A stretch of DNA of 63,115 nt from Acidisoma sp. L85 (GTDB lineage Bacteria; Pseudomonadota; Alphaproteobacteria; Acetobacterales; Acetobacteraceae). Shown here in pieces: positions 10,301 to 19,600 of this stretch. The stretch spans positions 1 to 63,115 of the forward strand of contig NZ_LMUQ01000021.1 in assembly GCF_009765865.1 (NCBI RefSeq). The letters are read 5' to 3'. Both the position numbers and the translations under genes were made by a program. Under the pieces are notes generated by a model. It worked only from the letters and a program-made list of their open reading frames with translations, had not been told where the DNA came from and made no database searches. Positions within the stretch are counted from its first letter, which is position 1. The number at the start of each line of letters is the position of its first letter.

Positions 10301-10728
10301 TCCCGCAACCCGTCGGGACAGACCGAAGGATTTGTGGGCAAGAAGATGTTACGCATAGGTATATACGCGGTCGACCAGAGTTGCAGCGGATAGCCTGGCT
10401 TAGCCCGAGTACTTTGGCCAGGCGATCGCGAGTATGCCCGAGCCTGCCTAATGACAGTCGAACATGTCGCGAGCTCCCCGCGATGTGCGGGTCTCCGTGC
10501 AACCCAGTTAAAAGCGATAGATCTAGAGATATAGGTGAGAAAATGTCGGAGCATCCCTCAACAAAGCCAGCCATTTGGTTGCTCAGAAAGCTCGCGCGCC
10601 AAACTGGCATCGTTAGGTCGATTAGCGCAGCCGTCGGAACAAAGATTGGTAAGGAAACATGGACGAACCCAGGTAGAACGCGGTCTGGACGATGCGCTAC
10701 GGCGTTTCCCGGTGGATTGGTTGACATC
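10301..10728. other. Stretch without a confident gene
   Basis: An open frame runs through here into the next gene and contains ATG 10543 with AGGTGAG upstream. Its encoded sequence is basic and unlike the secreted protein that follows, and a signal peptide would then be internal. No FixK/FNR box seen. Confidence 0.3.
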
Positions 10729-11127
10729 ATGCGCTCCGGCTTCAAATATCGGATGGGCCAACTTGGCATCGGATTTTGGCTAGTGATTGCGCCCTGTTCG
10801 GTTGCGTCGGCTCAGACTGTTGCGCTGCCGGTGCTTGCCTGGCCGGGCCTGACCCAAGATGATGTCAATCGCATGCATGCCTCGGCTGCAAGGCTCTATG
10901 AAGGGCGGTCGATTGGCACGGTGGAGCGGTGGCGCAGCCCCGGATCACGCGATGCGGGCGAGGCAAAGTTAGTCGCTAGCTTCGTCGCTGCCGGAATGCC
11001 CTGTAGGACTATCGATTACACGGTTCGATTTGAAACGGCTAGAAGTAGATTAGATCACTACGTCCTCAATTGGTGTCAGGTTTCAGGGGGTGCTTGGAAA
11101 GTGGTCGAACTAGCCCGAAAAAAGTAA
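10729..11127 (+). CDS. Secreted surface-antigen-like protein
   Basis: A 132-residue exported protein. ATG 10729 is followed by a basic start and hydrophobic core ending VASAQT, a good signal peptidase I site after about residue 30. The mature part has the pattern GTVERWRSPGSRDAGEAKLV...GMPCRTIDYTVRF...NWCQVSGGAWKVVE, resembling 17-kDa/RT0821-type surface antigen domains, with two Cys that could pair in the periplasm. The ribosome site at this start is weak; an upstream ATG 10543 in frame has a better one but would bury the signal. It precedes the cytochrome c'-like lipoprotein by about 75 bp. Confidence 0.65.
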   Translation: MRSGFKYRMGQLGIGFWLVIAPCSVASAQTVALPVLAWPGLTQDDVNRMHASAARLYEGRSIGTVERWRSPGSRDAGEAKLVASFVAAGMPCRTIDYTVRFETARSRLDHYVLNWCQVSGGAWKVVELARKK

Positions 11128-11140
11128 AGACAGCGCGGAG

Positions 11141-11158
11141 CTGAGTGATGTCGCTCAG
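11141..11158. repeat. Inverted repeat CTGAGtGAtgTCgCTCAG
   Basis: A near-perfect palindrome between the stop of the surface-antigen-like gene and the lipoprotein start at 11202. It has no T tract, so an operator is as likely as a terminator. It is not a FixK/FNR box. Confidence 0.3.
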
Positions 11159-11201
11159 TTCGTTTGCACCGCAGCGGATAATAGAAGTTGGAGTCCGTTC
11201 T

Positions 11202-11639
11202 ATGAAACTATCGAAGAGCTTTTTGTACCTAGTGTTGCTGATCCCCCTTGGCTGTACGCCGCCAGCGACTTCAGTGCCCACTAGCCAAGCTACGATACAG
11301 GGTCAGTCGATGGAGCATATGCTTTCGGATGTCAATAAGATCCGGGCATTCGCTTACGGGAGCGGCAGCGCCGCAGCCACCGAGGAGTCGGCACATGATC
11401 TAGTCTCATGGTCACGGCGCTTGGGTGAGTTGTTCCCTGCTGGGGAGGCGACAGCAGATTACGTGGATATGAGCCCAGAGCGGGTGGGGGGTGCCCCTGC
11501 TGCGATGAGAGAGACGTCCGGAATGCTGCTGGTGGCGGTGCAAAATGGCAACCGCCCGGACATTGGGAGCCAGCTCGCTAACACCGAGAAGAATGGTTGC
11601 GGCTTCTGTCATCTCATTACGAACACCAGCATCAGATGA
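11202..11639 (+). CDS. Lipoprotein cytochrome c'-like (class II c-type cytochrome)
   Basis: A 145-residue protein. The N-terminus MKLSKSFLYLVLLIPLGC is a lipoprotein signal with lipobox LPLGC-like ending (Cys about 18). A single haem-binding motif CGFCH lies close to the C-terminus (NGCGFCHLITNTSIR), the position typical of cytochrome c'. The helical stretch with the LFPAGEA segment fits class II cytochromes. These bind NO, CO or transfer electrons in the periplasm. ATG 11202 has GGAG 9 nt upstream; an upstream start at 11145 would bury the signal. Located between two stress genes; NO defence is an inference. Confidence 0.75.
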   Translation: MKLSKSFLYLVLLIPLGCTPPATSVPTSQATIQGQSMEHMLSDVNKIRAFAYGSGSAAATEESAHDLVSWSRRLGELFPAGEATADYVDMSPERVGGAPAAMRETSGMLLVAVQNGNRPDIGSQLANTEKNGCGFCHLITNTSIR

Positions 11640-11691
11640 CGCCACCAAAATCCAGATTTAAGATGAGGAAAGGGACTCGGGGGTATTACGG

Positions 11692-12525
11692 ATGACTTAT
11701 GCCAACGTGATGGTCTATCTGGAACTTGGGCAGCGCAACGGCGCGGTCCTCGAAGTAACAAGAGAGTTGGCAACGCGCTTCGGGAGCCGTGTGATAGGCA
11801 TCGCAGCTCGCCGGATAAAGCCCGTGGAGTATGCCGATGGCTTATGGGTCTACGTTGACAGCCACGGTCCTGATTGGGAAGAGATTGAGAGGGCGATAGA
11901 GGTTGCGGAAGAGGAGTGCCGGACTACGCTCGCGGCCAGTGTGCCCCATTTAGAGTTTCGATCCTCCACGAGCTTCGCCTCTTTGACCAGCTTCCTCGCC
12001 CAACAAGCCCGGAGCGCAGATTTATTCGTCGCGGCAACTAATAGCAACAAACACATGTCCGCTCCTGGAGTAAGGGGCGGGATCGGCGACCTGGTGATGG
12101 AGATCGGGCGTCCCGTTCTCCTGGTGCCACCTTCCTTAAGCGCACTGAAGCTGGAAAAGGTGATGATTGCATGGAAGGACACGAGGGAGGCGCGACGCGC
12201 AGCCTCTGAAGCCCTCCCTCTCTTGCAAGTCGCCAGCAAGGTGTCCGTTGTGGAGACGGTCACCGAAGAGGGGGCCCTCGAATGTCGTGCGCGCCTTCAA
12301 GACGTCGCGAAGTGGCTCGGGGAGCATCAAGTGACAGCGGCTGCTATGCCCCTGATCTCCGCTGGTAATGTGGAGGATGAGCTGCGGATGGCCGCGGCGG
12401 AGTATGGACCGGACCTAGTCGTGGCGGGCGCATATGGACACCCACGTTTGCGCGAGTGGGTGTTCGGCGGGGTGACGCGCGACTTTCTGTTGCGCTCTGA
12501 GCAACTGATATTAATGTCACATTAG
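11692..12525 (+). CDS. Universal stress protein, tandem USP domains
   Basis: A 277-residue paralogue of the proteins at 7826 and 21739. Domain one runs to IGRPVLLVPPS; domain two contains KVMIAWKDTREARRAASEALPLL and ends DLVVAGAYGHPRLREWVFGGVTRDFLL, the altered ATP-loop signature shared by the three copies. Cytoplasmic, no membrane segment. A purine-rich region (AGGAAAGGGA) lies upstream of ATG 11692, though at a long distance. It follows the cytochrome c' gene by 52 bp and may be cotranscribed with it. No box of its own was found. Confidence 0.92.
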   Translation: MTYANVMVYLELGQRNGAVLEVTRELATRFGSRVIGIAARRIKPVEYADGLWVYVDSHGPDWEEIERAIEVAEEECRTTLAASVPHLEFRSSTSFASLTSFLAQQARSADLFVAATNSNKHMSAPGVRGGIGDLVMEIGRPVLLVPPSLSALKLEKVMIAWKDTREARRAASEALPLLQVASKVSVVETVTEEGALECRARLQDVAKWLGEHQVTAAAMPLISAGNVEDELRMAAAEYGPDLVVAGAYGHPRLREWVFGGVTRDFLLRSEQLILMSH

Positions 12526-12794
12526 CCGACTACAGCTGACCAAACCGAAAGCGTCGTTAACACCAGATTGCCGCAGGCTGGCCTCCCCATGACGGGAGCA
12601 ACGAATGTCAGGTTCGGCCGGTGGGTTTACTCTTCTCGTCGCGCTACGACCACCATGCACGGTGGCGGCGGGCCCGCGAAAGGTGTAGTCCGACGCGCCG
12701 GCAGAAGCACTTTCCAGGACAGCTTAAAGCCGAGTGACCATCCTCAAGCGAGATTCAGCTCCGTCGCTGGTCTAAGCTTCGCAAGTAAGGCGTG

Positions 12795-12808
12795 TTGACT
12801 TGGATCAA
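12795..12808 (+). promoter_or_regulatory. FixK/FNR box TTGACTTGGATCAA
   Basis: One mismatch from TTGAT-N4-ATCAA. Its centre is about 61 bp upstream of the CBS gene at 12863, consistent with a class II site at -41.5. The rest of the 12526-12862 gap holds nothing recognised. Confidence 0.7.
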
Positions 12809-12862
12809 GCGATCAGATCGATCCAATAGGCACAATGTCGCGTCAACGTTAAGGACGGCCCG

Positions 12863-13333
12863 ATGTCGATGACAGCAGCCGACGTTATGACTTCACCCGC
12901 TATCGTAGTAAGTCCCGAGGCAGGTGTTGCGGAGATCGCGGAGTTACTTTCCGCTAAGCGGATCAGCGCCGTTCCGGTGTGTGATCCAAACGGCAGGCTG
13001 CTTGGCATCGTGAGCGAGTGGGACCTCCTGAGACCATTCTGCGAGTCAGTGAGAACGCGGCGTGACCGATGGCTTGCCAAAGCTGCTAGCGGGGAAGACC
13101 TTTCGCAGAGCATCCTCAATTACCTTCGAAGAGACTCGCGCTCTGCGTCTAGCATAATGATCACACAAGTCGTGACAGCAACAGAGCAACTGACACTGCC
13201 GCAGCTCGCGGACTTGATGATGAGGCATGGGGTAAAGCGCCTGCCAGTCCTTCGGAACGATATCGTCGTAGGCGTCGTTAGTCGCGCTGATCTGGTGAGC
13301 GCACTCGCGCGAGTTCCAACTATGCTCGGCTAG
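12863..13333 (+). CDS. CBS-pair protein
   Basis: A 156-residue protein consisting almost only of two CBS motifs. The first reads DVMTSPAIVVSPEAGVAEIAELL and KRISAVPVCDPNGRLLGIVSEWDLL; the second reads ITQVVTATEQLTLPQLADLMMRHGVKRLPVL and GVVSRADLVSAL. Such stand-alone CBS pairs bind AMP, ATP or related ligands; no catalytic domain is attached. ATG 12863 has AAGGA 7 nt upstream. Closely similar in layout to the protein at 28151-28630. It has its own FixK/FNR box and converges on the BON gene across a hairpin terminator. Confidence 0.92.
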   Translation: MSMTAADVMTSPAIVVSPEAGVAEIAELLSAKRISAVPVCDPNGRLLGIVSEWDLLRPFCESVRTRRDRWLAKAASGEDLSQSILNYLRRDSRSASSIMITQVVTATEQLTLPQLADLMMRHGVKRLPVLRNDIVVGVVSRADLVSALARVPTMLG

Positions 13334-13403
13334 GTTGCCATCGGCATCAAGCATTCCTATTGGAAGCGCAAAAGTGCAGCCTGTTTTGCATGGAAGACAC
13401 CAA

Positions 13404-13427
13404 CCGCGCGACTGCATTATCGCGCGG
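13404..13427. terminator. Hairpin between convergent genes
   Basis: CCGCGCGA and TCGCGCGG form a perfect 8-bp stem around an 8-nt loop, midway between the convergent CBS and BON genes. The T tract is weak on both sides, but position and stability fit a bidirectional terminator. Confidence 0.55.
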
Positions 13428-13480
13428 CGTATTGGCTTTCTGCCTATGGCTTAGGGCACAAGGAAGGCCGAACTCCCGTC

Positions 13481-14128
13481 TCAGGAGACGGCAAGCTTGT
13501 CGATGACTGATACAACTCCTGGCACCGCCCAGGCAGCACGCTCAGCCGCGGCACGTTCGTGCCAAGTGTTGACCCGACCTTCGAGTACGACTTTGTTTTC
13601 ATCCACCCCGACGCGAATTCCCGCCGCTTCGACCTCCGCGCTGCGCCTGAAGGCCGTTTCGATGCGGCTTTTCACGTCGCTGACTTGGACACTGGGACTG
13701 ATCTCGATTAGGTCTGTTACGCCAATGACACCGGAAAGCCGATGTACAGCATCTTCAGCTCTTCGGCGTTGAAAGTCCCACTCTAGCTTTCCTGTCAGTG
13801 TTACCCAACCCTGCTGAACTTTAACCTTGACAGCCCCATCGGGAACGGCGGCGTCCCACGCAATCATGTTTAGCGCACGATGTGCGATTTCGTCATCAGC
13901 CGTCTTCTTCGCCGCAGGGTCGCGAATCTCGATTTCTTGTGCGATACCCCGAACCCCTTTGACGGATTGAACCGTCCGTTCGGCATTGAGCTTTTCACTA
14001 TAGCTCGCAACATGCCCGGTAAGAGTGACGATGCCATCATCGACGATAATACCAATATTGGTAGCGCTGACGCTGGGTTCGAATTCTAGAGCAGCAATGA
14101 CGTGTTGACGTAAATCAGCGTTGTTCAT
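13481..14128 (-). CDS. Triple BON-domain protein
   Basis: A 215-residue protein with three consecutive BON repeats. Each has the core VTLTGHV/KLEW/RV segment and a PGV or KGV turn: GIVTLTGHVASYSEK with VKGVRGIAQEI, GWVTLTGKLEWDFQR with LSGVIGVTDLI, and KVVLEGRVNTWHERA with VPGVVSVIDKL. No signal peptide, so probably cytoplasmic, unlike OsmY. ATG 14128 (MNNADLRQ) is preferred over 14164 because GGAG lies just upstream. The same architecture is repeated at 30962-31615. A FixK/FNR-like box lies about 96 bp upstream. Confidence 0.9.
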   Translation of the reverse strand: MNNADLRQHVIAALEFEPSVSATNIGIIVDDGIVTLTGHVASYSEKLNAERTVQSVKGVRGIAQEIEIRDPAAKKTADDEIAHRALNMIAWDAAVPDGAVKVKVQQGWVTLTGKLEWDFQRRRAEDAVHRLSGVIGVTDLIEISPSVQVSDVKSRIETAFRRSAEVEAAGIRVGVDENKVVLEGRVNTWHERAAAERAAWAVPGVVSVIDKLAVS

Positions 14129-14217
14129 GAGTGTCTCCACTAGAGGTTCTCCGAGACTGACCACTTCCTTCCGGGCTTCTCGGCCGTATGACTATAGGGG
14201 ATTCGCAACGCGAAGTA

Positions 14218-14231
14218 CTGATGTGCATCAA
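14218..14231 (-). promoter_or_regulatory. FixK/FNR box TTGATGCACATCAG
   Basis: Read on the minus strand, one mismatch from consensus, centred about 96 bp upstream of the triple BON gene. Confidence 0.6.
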
Positions 14232-14349
14232 AAATGCGCCAATCGGGGTTCACCGCTGAGGGACCTTTTTCCGACAAGAAGCTTCAACAGCAGCATCCGC
14301 GCTGCGATCGTGGCCGACGCCGTAGAAGCTCTCGTCATTGATTGAGAGG

Positions 14350-14363
14350 TTGACATGGATCAA
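14350..14363 (+). promoter_or_regulatory. FixK/FNR box TTGACATGGATCAA
   Basis: One mismatch from consensus, centred about 54 bp upstream of the small gene at 14411 and presumably also driving the APH-like/P-loop gene at 14740. Together with the box at 14218 it makes this a divergent control region. Confidence 0.7.
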
Positions 14364-14410
14364 GTGGTGTAGGAGCGGATCCTCCAATATCGCGTTGTTG
14401 TGGAGGCAGC

Positions 14411-14653
14411 ATGACTAGACCCAGAAAGGTGCTCGACACGCAAACGTGCCAGGCCGCGCTCAGGTGGTGGCGGGAGGAGGGCAGCCCGGCTGGTCACCTC
14501 AGCAATTACATGCAAAGGATCCTGGACGTCCGGGTAGGAGCGAGTGAAGCGGTCAGTGAGCTGAAAAAAGTCCGGCCCATTCCGTTTCCATCAGGAGCTC
14601 TGGGCGCGTTGGCGCGAGCCGGCGCCGAGCCGACACGAACGTCTGATACTTAA
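14411..14653 (+). CDS. Small protein of unknown function under a FixK/FNR box
   Basis: An 80-residue basic protein (MTRPRKVLDTQTCQAALRWW...). GGAGG lies 5 nt before ATG 14411 and a FixK/FNR box lies at the expected distance. No domain was recognised; the C-terminal third is Ala/Gly/Pro-rich. It precedes the APH-like/P-loop gene on the same strand by 86 bp and may be translated from the same transcript. Confidence 0.55.
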   Translation: MTRPRKVLDTQTCQAALRWWREEGSPAGHLSNYMQRILDVRVGASEAVSELKKVRPIPFPSGALGALARAGAEPTRTSDT

Positions 14654-14739
14654 TTCGGGGCAGTCGATGAGCTGGGTGCCGCCCAGTACCCGCGCTCTGG
14701 CACCTCCACCATCCTCAACGCGCAGAATCGGGGCACGAC

Positions 14740-16374
14740 ATGCTCGACGCACAGATATGCAGCCCTCGACTGACAGATTTCTCGGGCGATGACGCCAAGG
14801 CGCAGAACGCGGTCTTTGCCTTCCTTCAAGACCCGTCAACCCACGGGCTAGGTCGACCGATTACAAGGATCGACACGCATGGGGCTGCGGTTTTCCTAGC
14901 GGGCGCTGATGTTTACAAAGTAAAGCGCGCTATTCGTCTTCCCTTTATGGACTTCTCGACCCTTGCTAAGCGGCATACAGCATGCGTTTCGGAGATGACG
15001 GTCAATCGCGAAAACGCTCCCGGTCTTTATCTGGGAGTTGTGCCGATCACCCAGATCGGGGGGAGCCTGCAGCTCGGCGGTCCTGGTGACGTCGTGGAAT
15101 GGGCGGTCCATCTGCGTCGCTTCGACGAAAATGCAACACTTGATCGCTTGGCGGCAAAAGGTGCGCTCGGTCCGGCCTTGATCGACAAGCTGGCACGGGC
15201 GATCGTTACAGCACATGGACGTGCGCCAGTAAGGGATGGCCGGCGAGCGACCAACGCTCTGCGTGGCGTCGCGGCGGAGACTTCGCAGGAGCTTTCCGAT
15301 GCCACTGACGTGTTTTCCCCGGAACTGACCGCGATCTACGCGAGGGACCTAGCCGCTGCCTTTAAGCACGTTGAGTCACTTTTGACCCGCCGTGGCGAGC
15401 TGGGTCAAGTGCGACGCTGCCACGGTGACCTTCACCTTGGCAATGTGGTTCTGGTCGATGGAAGTCCTATTCTGTTCGATGCTATCGAGTTTGACGACGC
15501 CATCGCCACGTCCGACGTCCTTTACGATTTGGCTTTTCTGGTCATGGATCTTTGTGAGCGTGGGCTGCGCAGTGACGCCAACCACTTGCTCAACCGCTAT
15601 CTCCTGCTGTCAGATGATGAATCCCTTCAAGTAGAGGGTCTTGCAGCATTCCCCTTCTTTCTGAGCTTGCGTGCCGCGATTCGGTCGAAGGTGGCGGTTA
15701 CCTTGGGTCGGTCTCATCCTGAGAAGAAGGCTCCCTCTGAGGATGCCTTGGCTTACTTCGAGGCCGCACGTAGATTTCTTTGTCCTATGCCTCCCCAATT
15801 GATCGCTATCGGTGGTCTTTCCGGTACGGGAAAGACCACGATTGCGACCGCAGTCGCGCCCTTCATCGGGCGCGCTCCGGGAGCACTTCATTTCCGCAGC
15901 GACGTCGAGCGGAAACATCTTTTTGGAGTTGCCGAGACTATCCACCTAGCGACCGACGCCTATCAGACAGAGATCTCGCTACAGGTCTATGGTCGGCTTC
16001 GGGAGCTTGCCCTAAAGGGACTTCATGCCGGGCAGTCGGTTATTGTAGATGCGACGCACCATCACCCCGAGGAGCGCGACGCCATTGCGGCAATTGCTGC
16101 GCGAGAAAGCGCGAGCTTCCTTGGCGTATGGCTTGAGGCTCCGGCCGAGGTCTTGCGGCACCGCGTCTTAGAGCGGAAGGGGGACGCTTCCGACGCCACG
16201 CCGTTGGTCCTCGCTTCACAGATCACGGAGCCCGTCGGCGACATCACGTGGTCGAAGTTGGATGCAGCTCAACGACTTTGCGCGCTGGAATCAGCCGTGG
16301 TGGAGCTTGCGCAGCGAGCAGGGTCCGCAACGCCAGACGACATTGGCCGCCTCTCACGTAAGGCGACAGGTTGA
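14740..16374 (+). CDS. Aminoglycoside phosphotransferase-like/P-loop kinase fusion (Rv2004c-like)
   Basis: A 544-residue two-domain protein. The N-terminal part (about 1-330) is APH/kinase-like, with the catalytic loop CHGDLHLGNVV and the following FDAIEFDD metal-binding motif. The C-terminal part (about 350-520) is a P-loop nucleotide kinase-like domain with Walker A GGLSGTGKTT and an RSDVERKHLFG segment. This arrangement is known from M. tuberculosis Rv2004c, a member of the DosR dormancy regulon whose substrate is not established. It is preceded by a FixK/FNR box and the small gene at 14411. True aminoglycoside resistance is unlikely. Confidence 0.88.
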   Translation: MLDAQICSPRLTDFSGDDAKAQNAVFAFLQDPSTHGLGRPITRIDTHGAAVFLAGADVYKVKRAIRLPFMDFSTLAKRHTACVSEMTVNRENAPGLYLGVVPITQIGGSLQLGGPGDVVEWAVHLRRFDENATLDRLAAKGALGPALIDKLARAIVTAHGRAPVRDGRRATNALRGVAAETSQELSDATDVFSPELTAIYARDLAAAFKHVESLLTRRGELGQVRRCHGDLHLGNVVLVDGSPILFDAIEFDDAIATSDVLYDLAFLVMDLCERGLRSDANHLLNRYLLLSDDESLQVEGLAAFPFFLSLRAAIRSKVAVTLGRSHPEKKAPSEDALAYFEAARRFLCPMPPQLIAIGGLSGTGKTTIATAVAPFIGRAPGALHFRSDVERKHLFGVAETIHLATDAYQTEISLQVYGRLRELALKGLHAGQSVIVDATHHHPEERDAIAAIAARESASFLGVWLEAPAEVLRHRVLERKGDASDATPLVLASQITEPVGDITWSKLDAAQRLCALESAVVELAQRAGSATPDDIGRLSRKATG

Positions 16375-16393
16375 TTCCGCTCGATGCAAACGG

Positions 16394-17335
16394 TCACCCG
16401 GCGAATTGGAGACGCTTGGCAAGAGGATCGACGATAGTTCCGGCAACCCCTCGGAGGATGTTGGCCGCGTCCTCCAACCGACCAATGCCCGCGAGACCGC
16501 CCGTCGACGTCACAAACTGAATGGCTCCGTCGATTTTTGGTCCCATGGTTCCAGCCCGGAAGTCACTTCGATGACCGCGCAGGCTCGTTGGATCGGATCG
16601 TCGGATCGCCCGGGCATTTGGGGTTCCGAAGCCCAGATAGGTGGCGTCCACGTCAGTCAGCATTAGGAGCCTGTCCGCGCCTAGCAGGGTCGCTAGGAGC
16701 CCACTACAGCGATCTTTGTCCACCACTGCCTCGGCGCCGGTGAGGAACCCATTTGCGTCACGGACACAGGGTATTCCGCCGCCGCCGGCGCAGATAACGG
16801 TAACGCCTGCTGCCATCAGCACGGCTATCTCAGGCTGCTGCAGAATCTCGAGGGGCTCAGGGGAGGCGACAACACGCCGCCAACCGTCGCCATCCGCCGT
16901 CATTTGCCAGCCACGTTCCGCTTTGATGCGAGCGGCCTCCGCCTTACTGTAAACTGCACCGATCGGCTTCTGGGGCTTTTTGAAGGCGGGATCGGAGGCG
17001 TCGACGCGGACATGGGTCAGGAGCGTAGCGACTTTTGCGCCAGCAGGAAGACGGTTGCGCATCTGCTGCTCGATCATGTATCCGATCATGCCTTCGCTTT
17101 CAGCGTCTAACACATCCAGCGGGGCTTGGGCATCCGATGGTCCGGCCTCCGATTGCAAAGCGAGCATCCCCACCTGCGGTCCATTGCCATGGGTGATAAC
17201 CAACTGATGTCCAGCCATGACGATTTCTGCTAGCTGAGCCGCAGCCACTCGAACATTAGCCCATTGGTTGGCAACCGACTGCTTCTCACCTCGCTTAAGT
17301 AGGGCGTTTCCGCCCAGCGCCGCCACCACGCGCAT
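16394..17335 (-). CDS. arcC: Carbamate kinase
   Basis: A 313-residue amino-acid-kinase-fold enzyme that makes ATP from carbamoyl phosphate and ADP, the last step of the arginine deiminase pathway. Marks include VVAALGGNALLKRGE at the N-terminus, THGNGPQVGML, AGGGGIPCVRD, and LTDVDATYLGFGTP. ATG 17335 is chosen since GGAG precedes it within the end of arcB; the longer open frame to 17410 lies inside arcB. It is the last gene of arcD-arcA-arcB-arcC, with only 4 bp between the arcB stop and this start. Confidence 0.95.
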   Translation of the reverse strand: MRVVAALGGNALLKRGEKQSVANQWANVRVAAAQLAEIVMAGHQLVITHGNGPQVGMLALQSEAGPSDAQAPLDVLDAESEGMIGYMIEQQMRNRLPAGAKVATLLTHVRVDASDPAFKKPQKPIGAVYSKAEAARIKAERGWQMTADGDGWRRVVASPEPLEILQQPEIAVLMAAGVTVICAGGGGIPCVRDANGFLTGAEAVVDKDRCSGLLATLLGADRLLMLTDVDATYLGFGTPNARAIRRSDPTSLRGHRSDFRAGTMGPKIDGAIQFVTSTGGLAGIGRLEDAANILRGVAGTIVDPLAKRLQFAG

Positions 17336-17339
17336 GGTA

Positions 17340-18341
17340 TTACGCTCCAATTGTGGCGACGAGGATCGCCTTGATCGAATGCATACGATTTTCGGCTTGG
17401 TCGAAGACAATCGAGCCAGAGCTCTCGAAAACCTCGTCTGTCACTTCCATGCAATCGATGCCGAAGCGCTTGAAAATATCAGCGCCGACCGATGTGCCAG
17501 TGTTATGGAACGCTGGCAGGCAGTGCATAAATTTAACAAAGGGGTTCGCGGCCGCGGCCATCACCTCACGCGTAACACGATACGGTGTAAGCAGTTCAAT
17601 GCGGTCAGACCAAGCGGCCTCGTCCTCGCCCATCGAGAGCCAGACATCCGCGTATAAGAAATCGGCTCCACTTACCGCCTCCGACACTTTTTCGGTCAAA
17701 GTGAAACGCCCGCCATTTTGCCCCGCCAGCTGCGTCACCTTCTCAACGAGGGCTTTATCGGGCCACAGTTTCCTCGGCGCCGCGATACGCATATCTATAC
17801 CAATCTTGGCCGCGCCTATCGCGAGGGAGAGAGCAACATTGTCTAGGCCGTCTCCGATAAAGCTGAGAACAACGTCCGACAGGTGCTTGTGAGTGAACTC
17901 TCGCATCGTCATAAAATCCGCAAGCACCTGGGTCGGATGGGCTTGGTCGGTTAGGCCATTATAGACGGGCACACCCGAATACTGCGCAAGCTCCTCCGCT
18001 AAAGTCTGCCCAAAACCGCGATATTCGATGGCGTCATAAATTCGGCCCAACACGCGAGCGGTATCCTTCATCGTCTCCTTGTGCCCAATATGGCTGCCGC
18101 TTGGGCCGAGGTAGGTGACGTGCGCGCCTTGATCGTATGCCGCCACCTCGAAGCCGCTGCGTGTTCTTGTAGAATCCTTTTCGAAGATCAGAGCGATATT
18201 CTTACGCTTAAGGCGAGGGCGCTCGTAGCCCCCGTATTTAGCGGCCTTCAGCTCCGCCGCGAGCCTCAATAGGAAGCGGATCTCGTCCGGCGATAAATCA
18301 TCGAGCGACAATAGGCTGCGGCCGCGCAAATTGATCGGCAT
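17340..18341 (-). CDS. arcB: Catabolic ornithine carbamoyltransferase
   Basis: A 333-residue enzyme converting citrulline and phosphate to ornithine and carbamoyl phosphate. It shows the carbamoyl-phosphate loop STRTR, the HPTQVLAD motif, the ornithine loop DVWLSMGE, and the HCLPAFH active-site Cys motif near the C-terminus. Length and operon position favour the catabolic form over anabolic ArgF. AAGGG precedes ATG 18341. It lies 12 bp downstream of arcA. Confidence 0.95.
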   Translation of the reverse strand: MPINLRGRSLLSLDDLSPDEIRFLLRLAAELKAAKYGGYERPRLKRKNIALIFEKDSTRTRSGFEVAAYDQGAHVTYLGPSGSHIGHKETMKDTARVLGRIYDAIEYRGFGQTLAEELAQYSGVPVYNGLTDQAHPTQVLADFMTMREFTHKHLSDVVLSFIGDGLDNVALSLAIGAAKIGIDMRIAAPRKLWPDKALVEKVTQLAGQNGGRFTLTEKVSEAVSGADFLYADVWLSMGEDEAAWSDRIELLTPYRVTREVMAAAANPFVKFMHCLPAFHNTGTSVGADIFKRFGIDCMEVTDEVFESSGSIVFDQAENRMHSIKAILVATIGA

Positions 18342-18353
18342 GATCTTATCCCT

Positions 18354-19577
18354 TCAAATTGCGTCGCGACGAACCGGGCAGGTCATACAGTGGCCGCCCC
18401 CGCGACCACGCCCCAACTCGGAACCCTCGACGGTAATTACTTCGATCCCGGCCCGACGCAGCAGCGTATTGGTATAAACGTTGCGGTCATAGCTAATGAC
18501 AACACCGGGTTCAACCGCGACGACATTGTTTCCGTCATCCCATTGTTCACGTTCGGCCTCGTAAGAATCGCCGCCAGTTGCGATGAGGCGAAGTTCCTTC
18601 AGGCCGAGTGCCCTTCGTACTACCTCTGGAAAGGGTGCGTCCTCCTCAACCACGTGAAGGCAATCTGGGGTAGGTCCGACCTCTAAGGTGAAGCTCCTTA
18701 GACGGTCGACCACCGCCGGGTAGAGTGTCGCAAGGTCCGGTGCACAGAAGGTGAAGACCGTATCGAGATGCATAAAGCTGCGATCGCGCGGCATAAGGGC
18801 CGCGATAACCCGTGTGAACTGCCCTGAGGAAAACAGGCGTCTGGCAAGTCGGCTGACCGCATGCGGCGTGGTGCGCTCTCCCATACCGATCAGCACGACA
18901 CCGTTGCCAATCGGCATGACGTCGCCACCTTCCAGCGTCGCCGTGCCGGCGAAGTTAGCTGTGCCGTCCCACCAAGTGTCGAACTTTGCCGCTCGGAAGC
19001 GGGGATGGAAGCGATAGACGGCACCAACATTGAGCGCCTCAGGCCGTCGCGCAGGCCAATACATGGAGTTGACCGACACGCCGCCGCCCACCCAGCAGGA
19101 GCTGTCGCGGGTGAAGATCTGGTTGGGCAGCGGTGGTAATACGAAGTCCTGCGATTCGAAGCTCCGGTCCACCAGACCCTGCGGTTTGAAGGGAAGCTCG
19201 GCGCGAGCGATGCCGCCAATTAGAGTGGTTGCTAGGTGACTGGCTGACATTTCGTCCAGCCAGCCGATCAGCTCGTCAACAAGCTCGAAACCTACCGTCT
19301 CCTCATTCACCCGCGCACGCGTCAGCCACCGTCGTGCGTCTGCATCAGCCATTGTCTCCGCGAGGAGCTTGCCGAACTCAAGCACTTCGACCCCTCGGTC
19401 CTGGAGCGTGTCGACAAATGCGTCATGCTCCTGACGAGCGCGCTTCACCCACAGAACATCGTCAAAAAGGAGCGTGTGGCAGTTTTCGGGTGTTAATCGC
19501 TGTAGGCTGAGATCCGGCCGATGCACAATTACCTCGCGCAATCGCCCAACTTCGGAATAGACTCCAGGATCACTCAT
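18354..19577 (-). CDS. arcA: Arginine deiminase
   Basis: A 407-residue cytoplasmic enzyme hydrolysing arginine to citrulline and ammonia. Family marks are the N-terminal [16 protein letters not shown], the [13 protein letters not shown] segment, the MHLDTVFTF histidine motif, and the C-terminal [15 protein letters not shown] with the nucleophilic Cys. Full length. GAGG precedes ATG 19577. It follows arcD by 23 bp and precedes arcB by 12 bp, consistent with one transcript under the FixK/FNR box at 21255, as the ANR-controlled arc operon of Pseudomonas. Confidence 0.96.
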   Translation of the reverse strand: MSDPGVYSEVGRLREVIVHRPDLSLQRLTPENCHTLLFDDVLWVKRARQEHDAFVDTLQDRGVEVLEFGKLLAETMADADARRWLTRARVNEETVGFELVDELIGWLDEMSASHLATTLIGGIARAELPFKPQGLVDRSFESQDFVLPPLPNQIFTRDSSCWVGGGVSVNSMYWPARRPEALNVGAVYRFHPRFRAAKFDTWWDGTANFAGTATLEGGDVMPIGNGVVLIGMGERTTPHAVSRLARRLFSSGQFTRVIAALMPRDRSFMHLDTVFTFCAPDLATLYPAVVDRLRSFTLEVGPTPDCLHVVEEDAPFPEVVRRALGLKELRLIATGGDSYEAEREQWDDGNNVVAVEPGVVISYDRNVYTNTLLRRAGIEVITVEGSELGRGRGGGHCMTCPVRRDAI

Positions 19578-19600
19578 AGGGGAAACCTCGCTCGGCTGGC

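Noticed and set aside
10297-10728. N-terminal extension of the surface-antigen-like gene
   Set aside because: It would put the signal peptide far inside the protein; the extension has no domain of its own.
12568-12798. Frame of 76 residues before the CBS gene
   Set aside because: Runs into the FixK/FNR box, lacks a ribosome site and has shadow-like composition.
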